DNA of 64,000 nt from NCBI GenBank assembly GCA_016707285.1, contig JADJIA010000001.1, positions 496,001 through 560,000 on the forward strand, read 5' to 3'. Under the pieces are notes generated by a model. It made no database searches. It was not told where the DNA came from and was given only the letters and a program-made list of their open reading frames with translations. This DNA comes from Ignavibacteriales bacterium (GTDB lineage Bacteria > Bacteroidota > Ignavibacteria > Ignavibacteriales > Ignavibacteriaceae). Made by a program: the position numbers and the translations under genes. Below are positions 45,121 through 54,441 of the stretch, in pieces; positions within the stretch are counted from its first letter, which is position 1; each line of letters begins with the position of its first letter.

Positions 45121-46079
45121 GAATTTTGAGATTTTCCTTCTTAATCATATTTTTATCTCTTCTGTCAGGTTGTTTCTCATCAACAGTTGTTGAGGATCAG
45201 AAAAGTGCGTCACAAACAGATGGTGATGATTTCTTTAATCTTGCAAACGATTTGATCAACAGAAACAGCGTGGGTCCGGCTCTCATCTCACTTGATGAAG
45301 CTTACAACAGCTATTCGTTGCTTGATGATGTTTCCGGTAAGACCAAAGTCCTGTTGAAAAAAGCAAATATTTATGGGGCAGAGGGTGACATCGTAAAAGG
45401 AGACAGTATCCTCACTTCTCAATTCCTCATGCTTCCCGGCAAAAGCGACAGTGTAAACTATCTCAATTCCCTCTCTGAATATTATTACACAACTCAAAGA
45501 TATGACAGTGTTTTAGTTCTCTCCAAAAGATTTAAAGAGCACTATACAAACTCTTCAATGGCACTGATTTCAACTGCCTATCTCGCACTTTCGAAATTTG
45601 CATTAAAAGCTGATTATGAAATAGAACTTACCAACCTGAACAAAGCTTTTGTTGCTCTCGACAGAGACCAAAGGTATCCCGGTGATCAACTCTCTTTTGC
45701 CTACTACACAAGAGCATACATTGCAGCAAAAGAAGGAAAACTTGAGGATGCTTATTTTTGGGGGAATAAGGCATATAATCAGGATTTGATTAACGAGGAC
45801 TACATCGCAATTGCCTACGACCTTGAGTTGTTGGCAGGCGTGGCTGAAATGCGAGGGAAATTTGAGGATGCCGCAGAACTCTTCAAAAGAGCTTCTGACT
45901 CATATTTTGCGCTGGGAATTGATAGTCATGCTATTTATACAGAGGTGAAAAGCCTGATTCACCGCTTAAATTTAAAAGGCGATAATCCATTTCTGAAAAA
46001 TCGCCTCAAACATTTGAAAGATAGATTGTCTGATAAGTCGCTTCTGCCTGAAATAGACAAAATTTTACTTAAACAGTAA
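45117..46079 (+). CDS. TPR-rich lipoprotein of the second MCE cassette
   Basis: A 320-residue lipoprotein (LLSGCFSS, Cys19) whose mature part is built of helical repeats of TPR/SEL type (about 40-310), for example YAGALISLDEAYNSYSLL-like and AYFWGNKAYNQDLINEDY segments. Lipoproteins of MCE systems can bridge the inner-membrane complex to the outer membrane, which is the likely role here, though no MlaA or PqiC-like signature is seen. The last 11 bases overlap the convergent gltX. Confidence 0.75.
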   Translation: MRILRFSFLIIFLSLLSGCFSSTVVEDQKSASQTDGDDFFNLANDLINRNSVGPALISLDEAYNSYSLLDDVSGKTKVLLKKANIYGAEGDIVKGDSILTSQFLMLPGKSDSVNYLNSLSEYYYTTQRYDSVLVLSKRFKEHYTNSSMALISTAYLALSKFALKADYEIELTNLNKAFVALDRDQRYPGDQLSFAYYTRAYIAAKEGKLEDAYFWGNKAYNQDLINEDYIAIAYDLELLAGVAEMRGKFEDAAELFKRASDSYFALGIDSHAIYTEVKSLIHRLNLKGDNPFLKNRLKHLKDRLSDKSLLPEIDKILLKQ

Positions 46080-47526
46080 TTTTTTCCAATGCGGTTCTGA
46101 TTCTTATCAGCACTTCATCTTTGCCAAGTGCCTCTAATATATCAAATAATCCCGGTCCTGAAGTAACCCCCGAGACAGCCAGTCTAACAGGATGAATCAA
46201 CTTCCCTGCCCCTGCTCCGTTCTCTTCGGCGGTTTGTCTTAATGCGGTCTCATAATCTTCTTTTGATGGACTTGAGAGTCCTTCAATTTTTTGCATATAA
46301 CTTTTCAGAAGTTCAGGAGTATCCTCTTTCCATCCTTTTTGGATTCCCTTTTCATCGTAAGACAGGGGTTTTCCAAAAAAGTAACCTGCATTTTGAGGAA
46401 TTTCTTTAATAAACTTTACTCTTTCCTTCATCGCGACCACAACTTTTTCAAGTAGTGCATCACTAAACTCATCTGAATAAAGCCCAATGGTAATCAACTC
46501 TTCCTTAAGAAGTGATGCAAGTTCTGAATCACTTTTTGCTCTTAGATGCTCGGCATTTAACCAGTCAAGTTTTTCCAGATTAAAAACTGCACCTGATTTG
46601 TTTATCCTGTCGAGAGAAAATGAATCAATTAATTCATTCATATAATAAAATTCACGGTCATCACCCGCATTCCATCCGAGGAGTGCAATAAAGTTTATCA
46701 AGGCTTCCTTTAGATAGCCTTTAGCACGATAATCTTCAACAGCCACATCTCCCTGTCTCTTGCTAAGTTTCGAACGGTCGGGGTTTAAGAGGAGCGGAAG
46801 ATGAGCAAACAGGGGCACTTCCCATCCAAATGCCTGGTATAACAAAACATGTTTTGGAGTTGATGGAAGCCACTCCTCACCTCTGATAGTGTGAGTGATT
46901 TTCATTAAATGATCATCTACCACGTTGGCGAGATGATATGTGGGAAAACCATCACTCTTTATTAAAACCTGATCATCTATTGTGTTTGTGTCAAAATCGA
47001 TGTTGCCACGAATCATATCCTTGACATGAACCTTTTGATTTGCAACAACATTCATCCTTACAACATAAGGTAATCCCTCTTTAATCTTTTCAGCCACTTC
47101 TTCAGGGGTTAGCCTAAGGCAATGTTTGTCATAAACACTCTGCTCACCTCTCGCTTTTTGCCCGTCCCTAAGAAAATCGAGTCTCTCTTTTGAACAAAAA
47201 CAGTAGTAGGCTTTGCCCGATTCCAAAAGTTTTTCTGTGTGTTCTTTATATATATCAAGTCGTTCTGACTGGGTGTAGGGACCAAACTCACCACCAATTC
47301 CGGGTCCTTCATCATAGTGGAGACCAGACCATTCCATTGTTGAGACCAGATTTTCAACTGCACCCTCAACAAAGCGTGCGCGATCTGTGTCTTCAATTCT
47401 CAGGATGAATTTACCACCGTTTTTTTTTGCAAAAAGATAGTTGTAGAGGGCAGTTCTTAGACCGCCAATATGTAGATATCCTGTGGGGCTCGGAGCAAAC
47501 CTGACCCTTGGAAATTCTGAGATCAT
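46069..47526 (-). CDS. gltX: Glutamyl-tRNA synthetase
   Basis: A 485-residue class I synthetase: RVRFAPSPTGYLHIGGLRTALYN (HIGH-type motif), the anticodon-stem region, and KLSKRQGDVAVEDY (KMSKS-type) near residue 252. It charges tRNA(Glu), and together with GatCAB may also make Gln-tRNA(Gln) if it is non-discriminating. The length is normal. The start is 29 bases downstream of the pseudo-kinase gene's stop. Confidence 0.96.
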   Translation of the reverse strand: MISEFPRVRFAPSPTGYLHIGGLRTALYNYLFAKKNGGKFILRIEDTDRARFVEGAVENLVSTMEWSGLHYDEGPGIGGEFGPYTQSERLDIYKEHTEKLLESGKAYYCFCSKERLDFLRDGQKARGEQSVYDKHCLRLTPEEVAEKIKEGLPYVVRMNVVANQKVHVKDMIRGNIDFDTNTIDDQVLIKSDGFPTYHLANVVDDHLMKITHTIRGEEWLPSTPKHVLLYQAFGWEVPLFAHLPLLLNPDRSKLSKRQGDVAVEDYRAKGYLKEALINFIALLGWNAGDDREFYYMNELIDSFSLDRINKSGAVFNLEKLDWLNAEHLRAKSDSELASLLKEELITIGLYSDEFSDALLEKVVVAMKERVKFIKEIPQNAGYFFGKPLSYDEKGIQKGWKEDTPELLKSYMQKIEGLSSPSKEDYETALRQTAEENGAGAGKLIHPVRLAVSGVTSGPGLFDILEALGKDEVLIRIRTALEKITV

Positions 47527-47554
47527 TTGTAGTTACTTTCCGAAAACAGCGAAA

Positions 47555-49921
47555 CTATGCAGGTTTTCCTGTATATTTTTTAACTTTTTCAATGAATTCG
47601 ACACTGTCGATTGGTTTGGGGATATAGTCTGTTGCACCTGCTTCAATACATTTTTCACGATCACCTTTCATGGCGAAGGCAGTTAAAGCGATAATCGGTG
47701 TATCTTTATACTCCGGCATCTGCCTTACTCTCTCGGTTGCTTCAAACCCGTTCATCACAGGCATTTGCATATCCATTAAAATTAAATCGTATAACATTTT
47801 TTTCGATTGTTCAACTGCCTCGGCACCATTTTCAACAACAGTTACATTCGAAAAACCATTTTTCCTCAAAAGCCTGGTGACAATTATTTGAGAGTGTTTG
47901 TAATCTTCAACAAGAAGTATTTTAGGTGATGTATCTTCTTCCACCTGGGGTGTACCCTGGGCAGGTGCAGTTGCTGCTATTGTAGCATTATCTGTTCTGT
48001 TTACCATCCTGCTGATTGTGTCAGCGAGATCTTCAATTTTGGTACTTTTTTTATCAAGAAGTTCGGTGAAGAGACCACTTATTTTGGCGAGGTCTTCTTC
48101 ATAATTCTCTTTTCCTGTATAGATGATAATCGGAAGACTTGCAAATCTGGAGTTCGATTTGATCTCTTTGATCAGTTCAAATCCGTTCATTTTTGGCATA
48201 TCAAGATCGATAATTGCCAAATCAAGGTCCATATTGGCTATTTTTTCAGGCACTTCATAAGAGAAATTTTCGGCTACGGGATTAAACCCTGCCGATTGGA
48301 TCGCTTCTTTAACAAGATTCAAAGTGTTTATGTCGTCATCCACACAAAGAACATTTGCATCCCTGCGAAGTTTGTAAGAGGTTAATACCTCAACAAGGTC
48401 TTTATAACTGATCGGTTTCACAAAGTATTCAACCGACCCCATCAAAAATGCTTTTTGTTGTTCTGCTTCAACTGAGCAGACTATCACAGGGGTATGTCTG
48501 TGAAGTTTGTTTTCACGGATTTTACGAAGAAGTTCAAGTCCGTTTACATCAGGAAGAGTGACATTTGTAATAATAGAAAGGAACTCTTCTGTTTCAAGAA
48601 TCTGAAGAGCCTTCATCCCCGAATTTACTATGGTTGGCTCATAGCCCCATTTATTCAGGTAATTGCTTAAAAGTTTTGAAGTGGCGTAATCATCTTCAAT
48701 TACCAGCACCCTGCTGTTTTGTGATGCAGGTTTTGGTAAAGCTTCAATCTGTCTCGCAAAATCTGCAGCGCCTGAAAGAAGCATATTTATTGTTACACTT
48801 ACTCCCTGTCCCACCTCACGGTTAAACAACAACTCACCTTTTAAACTCTCTACATATCTTTTTGCAAGATTAAGTGAAAGTGAGGAAAGATTTGCTTGTC
48901 TTCCACCTCTACCCTCATGTAGTTGACTGAGTCTGAATGCCTCTTTAACCTTCTCAGAAGGCATCATAAGAGCAGGATGTTGAATCTTTATACTTAGTAT
49001 CCCTTTGTCAGATTCAGAGGCTGTAACTTCAATTCTACCGTAAGGATTTTCATTCAAAAGGAAAAGAAGTATCGATGTAATCGCTGATTTAAGTCTGTGC
49101 GGGTCTGCTTCAATATCTTTATTTGCTGAATCACCCACAGCAAAATGGAGCTCGGAAATATTTGAGTCGATCTTTTCTTTAAAACTTTTTTCAATTTCAT
49201 CAATCAGTGCGGCGAGATTAAAAGTTGATACTTGTAAATCGCTGCTACCGGTAGAAACTTTAGAAATGTCGATGATATCGTTGAGAAGACTCGAAATTTT
49301 TTGAGCGTTGTCTTTAATAAGTTTGATGTATTCGCTTTGCACAGAATTTAATTTATCATCATGCAGAAGTGATGCAAATCCCAGTATGCTGTTTGCAGGT
49401 GTTCTTAATTCGCTCGAGACATCGAGAACAAGCTTCGCAATCGAAGAATCTGAGATAAAGGAGTTGAATTTTTGTGAATTTAAGATGACTCCGAGAAATT
49501 TCCCCATAACCACAACATTATCAATGTCATTTTGGTTAAATGGTGATTTCCGCGTCAATTTCATTACAAAAGTGTCATCGTTGTTGTGTCTGATTTTCAG
49601 ACAACCTTCATAAACAAGAAAATCTGTCGATTGAATCGCACATTTTTTATCAATGTCAAATGACGAAACCGAACTCAAAGAATCCACAAGCTTACATACA
49701 GTGCACTGATGTGTGGAACCGAGTGTGAGGTTCTTTTTCACATTGTCTGATTTCCCAAGCAGAGTAAATTTATCAGTGGCTCCCTTAAAGAGGGCAACCG
49801 AATAGAACTCAAATTCTTCGCTTACGAAATTACAAAATTGATTGAGGAGATCGCCGCCGGTATTTTCTGACTGGAACAGCGAATTAACAGATTTGAAAAA
49901 CGAAATTAGGTTAGACTGCAT
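47555..49921 (-). CDS. Degenerate hybrid histidine kinase (pseudo-kinase core plus three receiver domains)
   Basis: A 788-residue protein. An N-terminal GAF-like region (1-155) has four cysteines (73, 76, 94, 107). A dimerisation helix domain (about 160-235) has DVSSELRTPANSI, where Ser170 replaces the phosphoacceptor His. The ATPase-like domain (about 265-385) has lost the N-box asparagine pattern and the DxGxG and GxGxG loops. Receiver 1 (about 405-515) has Asn453 in place of Asp. Receivers 2 (about 523-640, Asp572) and 3 (about 667-785, Asp717) are intact. It is therefore probably a phosphate sink or scaffold fed by another kinase. It is cytoplasmic, with no membrane segment. Confidence 0.88.
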   Translation of the reverse strand: MQSNLISFFKSVNSLFQSENTGGDLLNQFCNFVSEEFEFYSVALFKGATDKFTLLGKSDNVKKNLTLGSTHQCTVCKLVDSLSSVSSFDIDKKCAIQSTDFLVYEGCLKIRHNNDDTFVMKLTRKSPFNQNDIDNVVVMGKFLGVILNSQKFNSFISDSSIAKLVLDVSSELRTPANSILGFASLLHDDKLNSVQSEYIKLIKDNAQKISSLLNDIIDISKVSTGSSDLQVSTFNLAALIDEIEKSFKEKIDSNISELHFAVGDSANKDIEADPHRLKSAITSILLFLLNENPYGRIEVTASESDKGILSIKIQHPALMMPSEKVKEAFRLSQLHEGRGGRQANLSSLSLNLAKRYVESLKGELLFNREVGQGVSVTINMLLSGAADFARQIEALPKPASQNSRVLVIEDDYATSKLLSNYLNKWGYEPTIVNSGMKALQILETEEFLSIITNVTLPDVNGLELLRKIRENKLHRHTPVIVCSVEAEQQKAFLMGSVEYFVKPISYKDLVEVLTSYKLRRDANVLCVDDDINTLNLVKEAIQSAGFNPVAENFSYEVPEKIANMDLDLAIIDLDMPKMNGFELIKEIKSNSRFASLPIIIYTGKENYEEDLAKISGLFTELLDKKSTKIEDLADTISRMVNRTDNATIAATAPAQGTPQVEEDTSPKILLVEDYKHSQIIVTRLLRKNGFSNVTVVENGAEAVEQSKKMLYDLILMDMQMPVMNGFEATERVRQMPEYKDTPIIALTAFAMKGDREKCIEAGATDYIPKPIDSVEFIEKVKKYTGKPA

Positions 49922-50006
49922 CGGGCATACCGCGATTCATTAATGAATAACATTAAGAGCACAATTTAAATAGAATTCCATTTATAAAAAAAATGAATCT
50001 TTCCAA

Positions 50007-50984
50007 TTAAACGGTTTCTATCAATTTTTTTACTATTTCTACTGAGGAAACCCCTTCAGCCTCGGCACTGAAATTAGTTATTACCCTGTGGCGCAGAATT
50101 GGATTGAGAACTGATTTTACATCGTCCTTGTTCGGAGTAAATCTGCCATCGAGAACAGAACGGGTTTTTGCTGCAAGAATCAGGAACTGTGAAGCTCTTG
50201 GTCCGGCTCCCCATCTCACCCAGTCTTTAATAAATTGAGGTGAATCAGGGTTTTGGGGGCGGGTGCTGTGTACAACTTTGGTGGCATATTCAATGATATT
50301 ATCAGCCACCGGAACAGACCTGATAAGTTCCTGATACCTCAATAGTTCAGTTGCACTGATTACCGGAGAAACTTTGGAATTCCAGGAACCTGTGGTTGCT
50401 TTTACGATCTCAACTTCTTCATCATAGGAAGGATAATCGAGCCATAAGTTAAACATAAAACGATCAAGTTGAGCTTCGGGTAAGGGATAGGTTCCCTCCT
50501 GTTCAATCGGATTTTGAGTCGCAAGTACAAAAAATGGAGTCTCAAGATTATAAGTCCTTCCTGAAACCGTCACTTTGTATTCCTGCATCGCCTCAAGCAG
50601 AGCTGCTTGAGTTTTTGGCGGTGTCCTGTTTATTTCATCCGCAAGAATCACATTTGAAAATATTGAACCGGGAATAAACCTGAATTCCCTTCTGCGGGTA
50701 ATTGGGTCTTCTTCCATTACATCAGTTCCGGTAATGTCAGAAGGCATCAAATCAGGCGTAAATTGAATTCTGCCAAATTTTAGATCAGTGGCTTCAGCAA
50801 CAGTTTTAATCAAAAGAGTTTTGGCAAGTCCCGGAACACCAACCAGCAGACAGTGCCCCCGTGAGAGGAGCGATATCAGGAGATGTTCTATAATATCTGA
50901 CTGACCAACAATAACCTTGTTAATCTCTGACTTTACAGTCTGAAATTTTTCATTAATCTCTTTTACAATTGTTACTTCATCCAA
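50007..50984 (-). CDS. MoxR-family AAA+ ATPase
   Basis: A 325-residue ATPase with Walker A GVPGLAKTLLIKT (about 54-66), Walker B ILADEINRTPPKTQAALLEAMQE and ATQNPIEQEGTYPLPEAQLDRFMF, all typical of MoxR. MoxR proteins act as chaperones that insert cofactors or activate partners, often with VWA-domain proteins (DUF58, BatA-like); none is in the window, as the downstream side is the pseudo-kinase gene. It follows the SurA-like gene after 11 bases. Confidence 0.93.
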   Translation of the reverse strand: MDEVTIVKEINEKFQTVKSEINKVIVGQSDIIEHLLISLLSRGHCLLVGVPGLAKTLLIKTVAEATDLKFGRIQFTPDLMPSDITGTDVMEEDPITRRREFRFIPGSIFSNVILADEINRTPPKTQAALLEAMQEYKVTVSGRTYNLETPFFVLATQNPIEQEGTYPLPEAQLDRFMFNLWLDYPSYDEEVEIVKATTGSWNSKVSPVISATELLRYQELIRSVPVADNIIEYATKVVHSTRPQNPDSPQFIKDWVRWGAGPRASQFLILAAKTRSVLDGRFTPNKDDVKSVLNPILRHRVITNFSAEAEGVSSVEIVKKLIETV

Positions 50985-50995
50985 GCAGAGGTACC

Positions 50996-52270
50996 TTACT
51001 TAATTTCCCAAAATATTTTTGATCGCAGATCAACAAACCAATCTTCTTCAAGTTTTTGTTTTTTATACATTATGGCAAGTTCTTTAATTTCATCATAATC
51101 CAACTCAAGATTTGGATCGTGTTTTGGAATTCTTGCATCAACCTTTACGATGTGATATCCATAGTCATCCTGACCGTAGTCAATTCTTTTAGGGAAGCTG
51201 ATCTCCCCTTCCTTAATTTTCCCAACAGTCTCTTTCAGGGCAGCATCCAATTTGTCGATGAAATATGTCCCAAGAACTCCACCGGAATTGTTGGTTCTTA
51301 CATCCTGACTGTATTTTTTGGCAAAAAGCTTGAAATCGCCATTTTGTCTAACGAGAGTATCTCTTAAATCGGTTAGGAAATTAATAAGTTCAAAATCTAT
51401 TTGCTCGTCAGGTTTCGCCTTTATCAGGATATGGCGGGTTTTAATCTGCTCACCTCTTCTGTCCATAAGCTGAATTATATGATATCCGGCTTGCGACTCA
51501 ATTATACCTGATATTTCACCCTCTCTGAGAGCAAAAGCTGCTGATTCATATTCGGGGAACAGAGTACCTCTGGCGGCAAAACCAATATCACCACCATTTA
51601 CTGCGCTTCCGGGGTCATCCGAATGTCTGATTGCCAACTGAGCAAAATCAGCTCCGTTTTTTATTGAATCAAGAAGCTGAGCAGCCAAATCATAAGCAAT
51701 CTTCATAATCCTGGCAGATTTTGTGGGTGACCTGAAAATATGCGAAATCTTCACTTTTTCAGGTGTGACACCCAAGCTGTCACGATATTTATCGAAAAAC
51801 TCCTCCACTTCCCTTCTGCTTACTTCAACGGTTCCAAATTTCTTTTCCTGTGCCTTTTTCATCAAAAGATTTTTTTCGATCTCAGGTTCCAGTTCTTTTT
51901 TGATCTGAGCCATCGACTTGTTATAAGTCTTTTCGACAGCTTCTTCTGCGCCAAATTGCCTGATTAACTGTTGCACCTGATAAGTCATATACTGATCTAT
52001 TTCAGGTTTGGTTACCAGGATCGAATCGAGAAGCGCATAAGCATAAAGAAGCTTTTCCTCGATCATGATATTCAAAACTCTTGCTTTGAACTCAGCATCT
52101 TCGGCATTTCCTCCGGTTCTTTGTGCTTCCATAGTGGCTCTAAGAATCACTTCACTTTCAAGAATAATGTCATTATCCACTATAGCGACAATTCTTTCAG
52201 CAATCTCTTGAGAATACAGTGTTCCACTTCCCATAAGGAAGCAGAACACTAAAAAGGCTTTTTTAAACAT
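50996..52270 (-). CDS. SurA-like periplasmic chaperone/peptidyl-prolyl isomerase
   Basis: A 424-residue exported protein with a signal peptide (1-20). The SurA N-terminal helical domain (about 22-165, IAERIVAIVDNDIILESEVILRA) is followed by two parvulin domains (about 170-265 with FAQLAIRHSDDPGSAVNGGDIGF, and about 275-385 with FKLFAKKYSQDVRTNNSGGVLGTY). It helps outer-membrane barrels fold in the periplasm. It is 24 bases downstream of a second PpiC-type protein; the pair forms an envelope-folding operon with MoxR. Confidence 0.93.
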   Translation of the reverse strand: MFKKAFLVFCFLMGSGTLYSQEIAERIVAIVDNDIILESEVILRATMEAQRTGGNAEDAEFKARVLNIMIEEKLLYAYALLDSILVTKPEIDQYMTYQVQQLIRQFGAEEAVEKTYNKSMAQIKKELEPEIEKNLLMKKAQEKKFGTVEVSRREVEEFFDKYRDSLGVTPEKVKISHIFRSPTKSARIMKIAYDLAAQLLDSIKNGADFAQLAIRHSDDPGSAVNGGDIGFAARGTLFPEYESAAFALREGEISGIIESQAGYHIIQLMDRRGEQIKTRHILIKAKPDEQIDFELINFLTDLRDTLVRQNGDFKLFAKKYSQDVRTNNSGGVLGTYFIDKLDAALKETVGKIKEGEISFPKRIDYGQDDYGYHIVKVDARIPKHDPNLELDYDEIKELAIMYKKQKLEEDWFVDLRSKIFWEIK

Positions 52271-52294
52271 TTATTGTTTCTCTTAATAAAAAAA

Positions 52295-54289
52295 TTAGTT
52301 CTTGAAGGCTTCTTTCAGGTTCTCGTAGAAAAATACAGGTTTGTATTTAGCACGGAGTGACTGTGTGAAGTCATGTTCAAGTTTTTTCTGCTCTCTCTCA
52401 TTATACCCGCTAAGAACTTCAGGCTTTGCTTCTTCGTATGTTTTTATACGAACTTTATCTTTAGCATAAACCTTAATAATCGAAAAACCGCCGTCTATTG
52501 CAAAAGGCATTGTGACGAAACCAACCTCATGTTTGTTCGCCTCTTTGTAGAGTTGGTTTGTGTTTACATCCTGAAGAGTGTGTTTACCAAGTTTTCCTCT
52601 CATATTGCTTCTCTCGGTATATTTTCCGGCAAGAGATTCAAAGTCGGTACCGCCCATGGCTTCTTTAAAGATAAAATTGGCTACAGAGTCATTTTTCACA
52701 AAAATTTCACCAAATTCAACTCTGTCGGGCCATAAATAATTGTCTTTATGTTCATTATAATATTCTACAAGGTAGATACTGTCGCTTTTAATTTTATTCC
52801 AAACTTCAAGTTCCTGGAGTTTAAATACATAAATTCCATTTCTGTAGTCTTCCATTAGACGGGCAAAATCTTCATTCCTCTCGGGCAGATATTTTGCATC
52901 AATTTCAAGGACACGATCATTAGCATATTTAACAGCACCCTCGCTTAGCAAAGCAAAAGTAATGTCTCTGTTCAGAAATTCGTATCGTTTGTTCATGTTG
53001 TCGATAAGTGAGTCGAGAGTGAACGAGACATTACCGATACTAAAAGCGGTAGAGTCTTTATATTCATTCCTCCAATCAACAACAAAATAGTCTTTAGTGA
53101 TATCCACAGTATCGCCAATGGCTTCGAGTTGAGCAAAAAGTTGTTCGTTCTCAAGATAATTATAGCGTTCTCTTGTGGTTTTCAGAAGTTCGGCATATTC
53201 ATTGTTGTATCTAATCTGACGATACATTTTTTTGAGGTTTTCTTTGTCCTCATCAAATGTGGGGTAAGGTTTATAATCGGTAACCATGATGACATGAAGT
53301 CCATAAGCAGTTTTAACAACAGGTGAAATTTCACCCGGTTTAAGCTTGAAAGCAGCCTCATCAAATTCGGGTACCATCATTCTTCTTTCGAAGAATCCAA
53401 GATCGCCACCCGACTGTTTCGAGCCCGGATCTTCGGAATATTGTTGAGCAAGAACTGAAAAGGATTCACCGTTTTTAATTTTCATTAATACAGTATCCAT
53501 TTTAGCAACTGCAAATGCTGTATCCGGATTGCCTTCAGGATTGAGGTAGCCAATCAAAATGTGACTTGCTCTAACCTGCGGAATTCTGTCTTTAATTTCG
53601 GTAACTTTTATCAGATGATAACCAAAACGGCTGGTTACCACCTCAGGGTAAACCTGTCCAACGGGTGTTAGATAAGCGGCATCTTCAAACTCCGGAACAA
53701 TCATGCCGGAGGTGATATAATAGATGTCTCCGCCACTTTTTGCGCTGAAATCGTCCTGTGAATATTCAGCAGCAAGTTTTTCAAAACTTTCGCCTGCTTT
53801 AATTCTCTGAAGAAGACTGTCGAGTTTTAACTTTGGAGCTTCTGAATCAAGAGAATCGGGGCGGGTCATTATATGACTAACCCTTAGTTCTTTTTTCCTT
53901 CTTTCCCACATCTGTTTCACTGCGGGTTCAATTAATTCCTTTTCGATGATATAAGTCTGACCAACTTGTTTTAGATAATCATCAAGTTCCTGATTCATTG
54001 CAGCGTCTTTTTCAAATCCGCGTTCTTTGCCTTCTTCAAGTTTTAACTTAAAATTTGTGTAAACATCAAGGAAGGTCTTGAATTTTTCCTGGTCGTCTTT
54101 TTTTGCATTTTCAACACCACCAACTGTTTTTGAGTATGCTTTCTCAAATTCAGGGAGGGTGATTGTTTTTGGTTGCTTGTTCGCACCGGTAAATTCAGCA
54201 ACAGGTGTTCCCTGTCCGCCTCCGGAACAAGCCGTTAGAAAGATAGCAGATAAAAGTGGGAAGAATAAAACCCAGGATTTTTTCAACAT
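52295..54289 (-). CDS. Lipoprotein with two parvulin (PpiC) domains, PpiD/PrsA-like
   Basis: A 664-residue lipoprotein (LTACSGGG, Cys21). A helical chaperone region (about 40-130) is followed by two PpiC domains (about 133-230 with FEKLAAEYSQDDFSAKSGGDIYY; about 238-335 with FSVLAQQYSEDPGSKQSGGDLGFF), then a long helical C-terminal part with a third, weaker parvulin-like segment (about 520-625). It likely assists folding of exported proteins at the membrane surface. It is first in the operon with the SurA-like and MoxR genes. Confidence 0.9.
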   Translation of the reverse strand: MLKKSWVLFFPLLSAIFLTACSGGGQGTPVAEFTGANKQPKTITLPEFEKAYSKTVGGVENAKKDDQEKFKTFLDVYTNFKLKLEEGKERGFEKDAAMNQELDDYLKQVGQTYIIEKELIEPAVKQMWERRKKELRVSHIMTRPDSLDSEAPKLKLDSLLQRIKAGESFEKLAAEYSQDDFSAKSGGDIYYITSGMIVPEFEDAAYLTPVGQVYPEVVTSRFGYHLIKVTEIKDRIPQVRASHILIGYLNPEGNPDTAFAVAKMDTVLMKIKNGESFSVLAQQYSEDPGSKQSGGDLGFFERRMMVPEFDEAAFKLKPGEISPVVKTAYGLHVIMVTDYKPYPTFDEDKENLKKMYRQIRYNNEYAELLKTTRERYNYLENEQLFAQLEAIGDTVDITKDYFVVDWRNEYKDSTAFSIGNVSFTLDSLIDNMNKRYEFLNRDITFALLSEGAVKYANDRVLEIDAKYLPERNEDFARLMEDYRNGIYVFKLQELEVWNKIKSDSIYLVEYYNEHKDNYLWPDRVEFGEIFVKNDSVANFIFKEAMGGTDFESLAGKYTERSNMRGKLGKHTLQDVNTNQLYKEANKHEVGFVTMPFAIDGGFSIIKVYAKDKVRIKTYEEAKPEVLSGYNEREQKKLEHDFTQSLRAKYKPVFFYENLKEAFKN

Positions 54290-54441
54290 TTATGACTCCG
54301 GTTAATGACAAATTACTTAACTATTAATCAGCTAAGCCGTTCGGCAAGATTGCTTTTATTTGATTGAGATTTTACGAATTATAAAAAATTCCAACAATAA
54401 TGTTACCTATTCGACAGTTCATAATCAAGGTGATTAATGAG

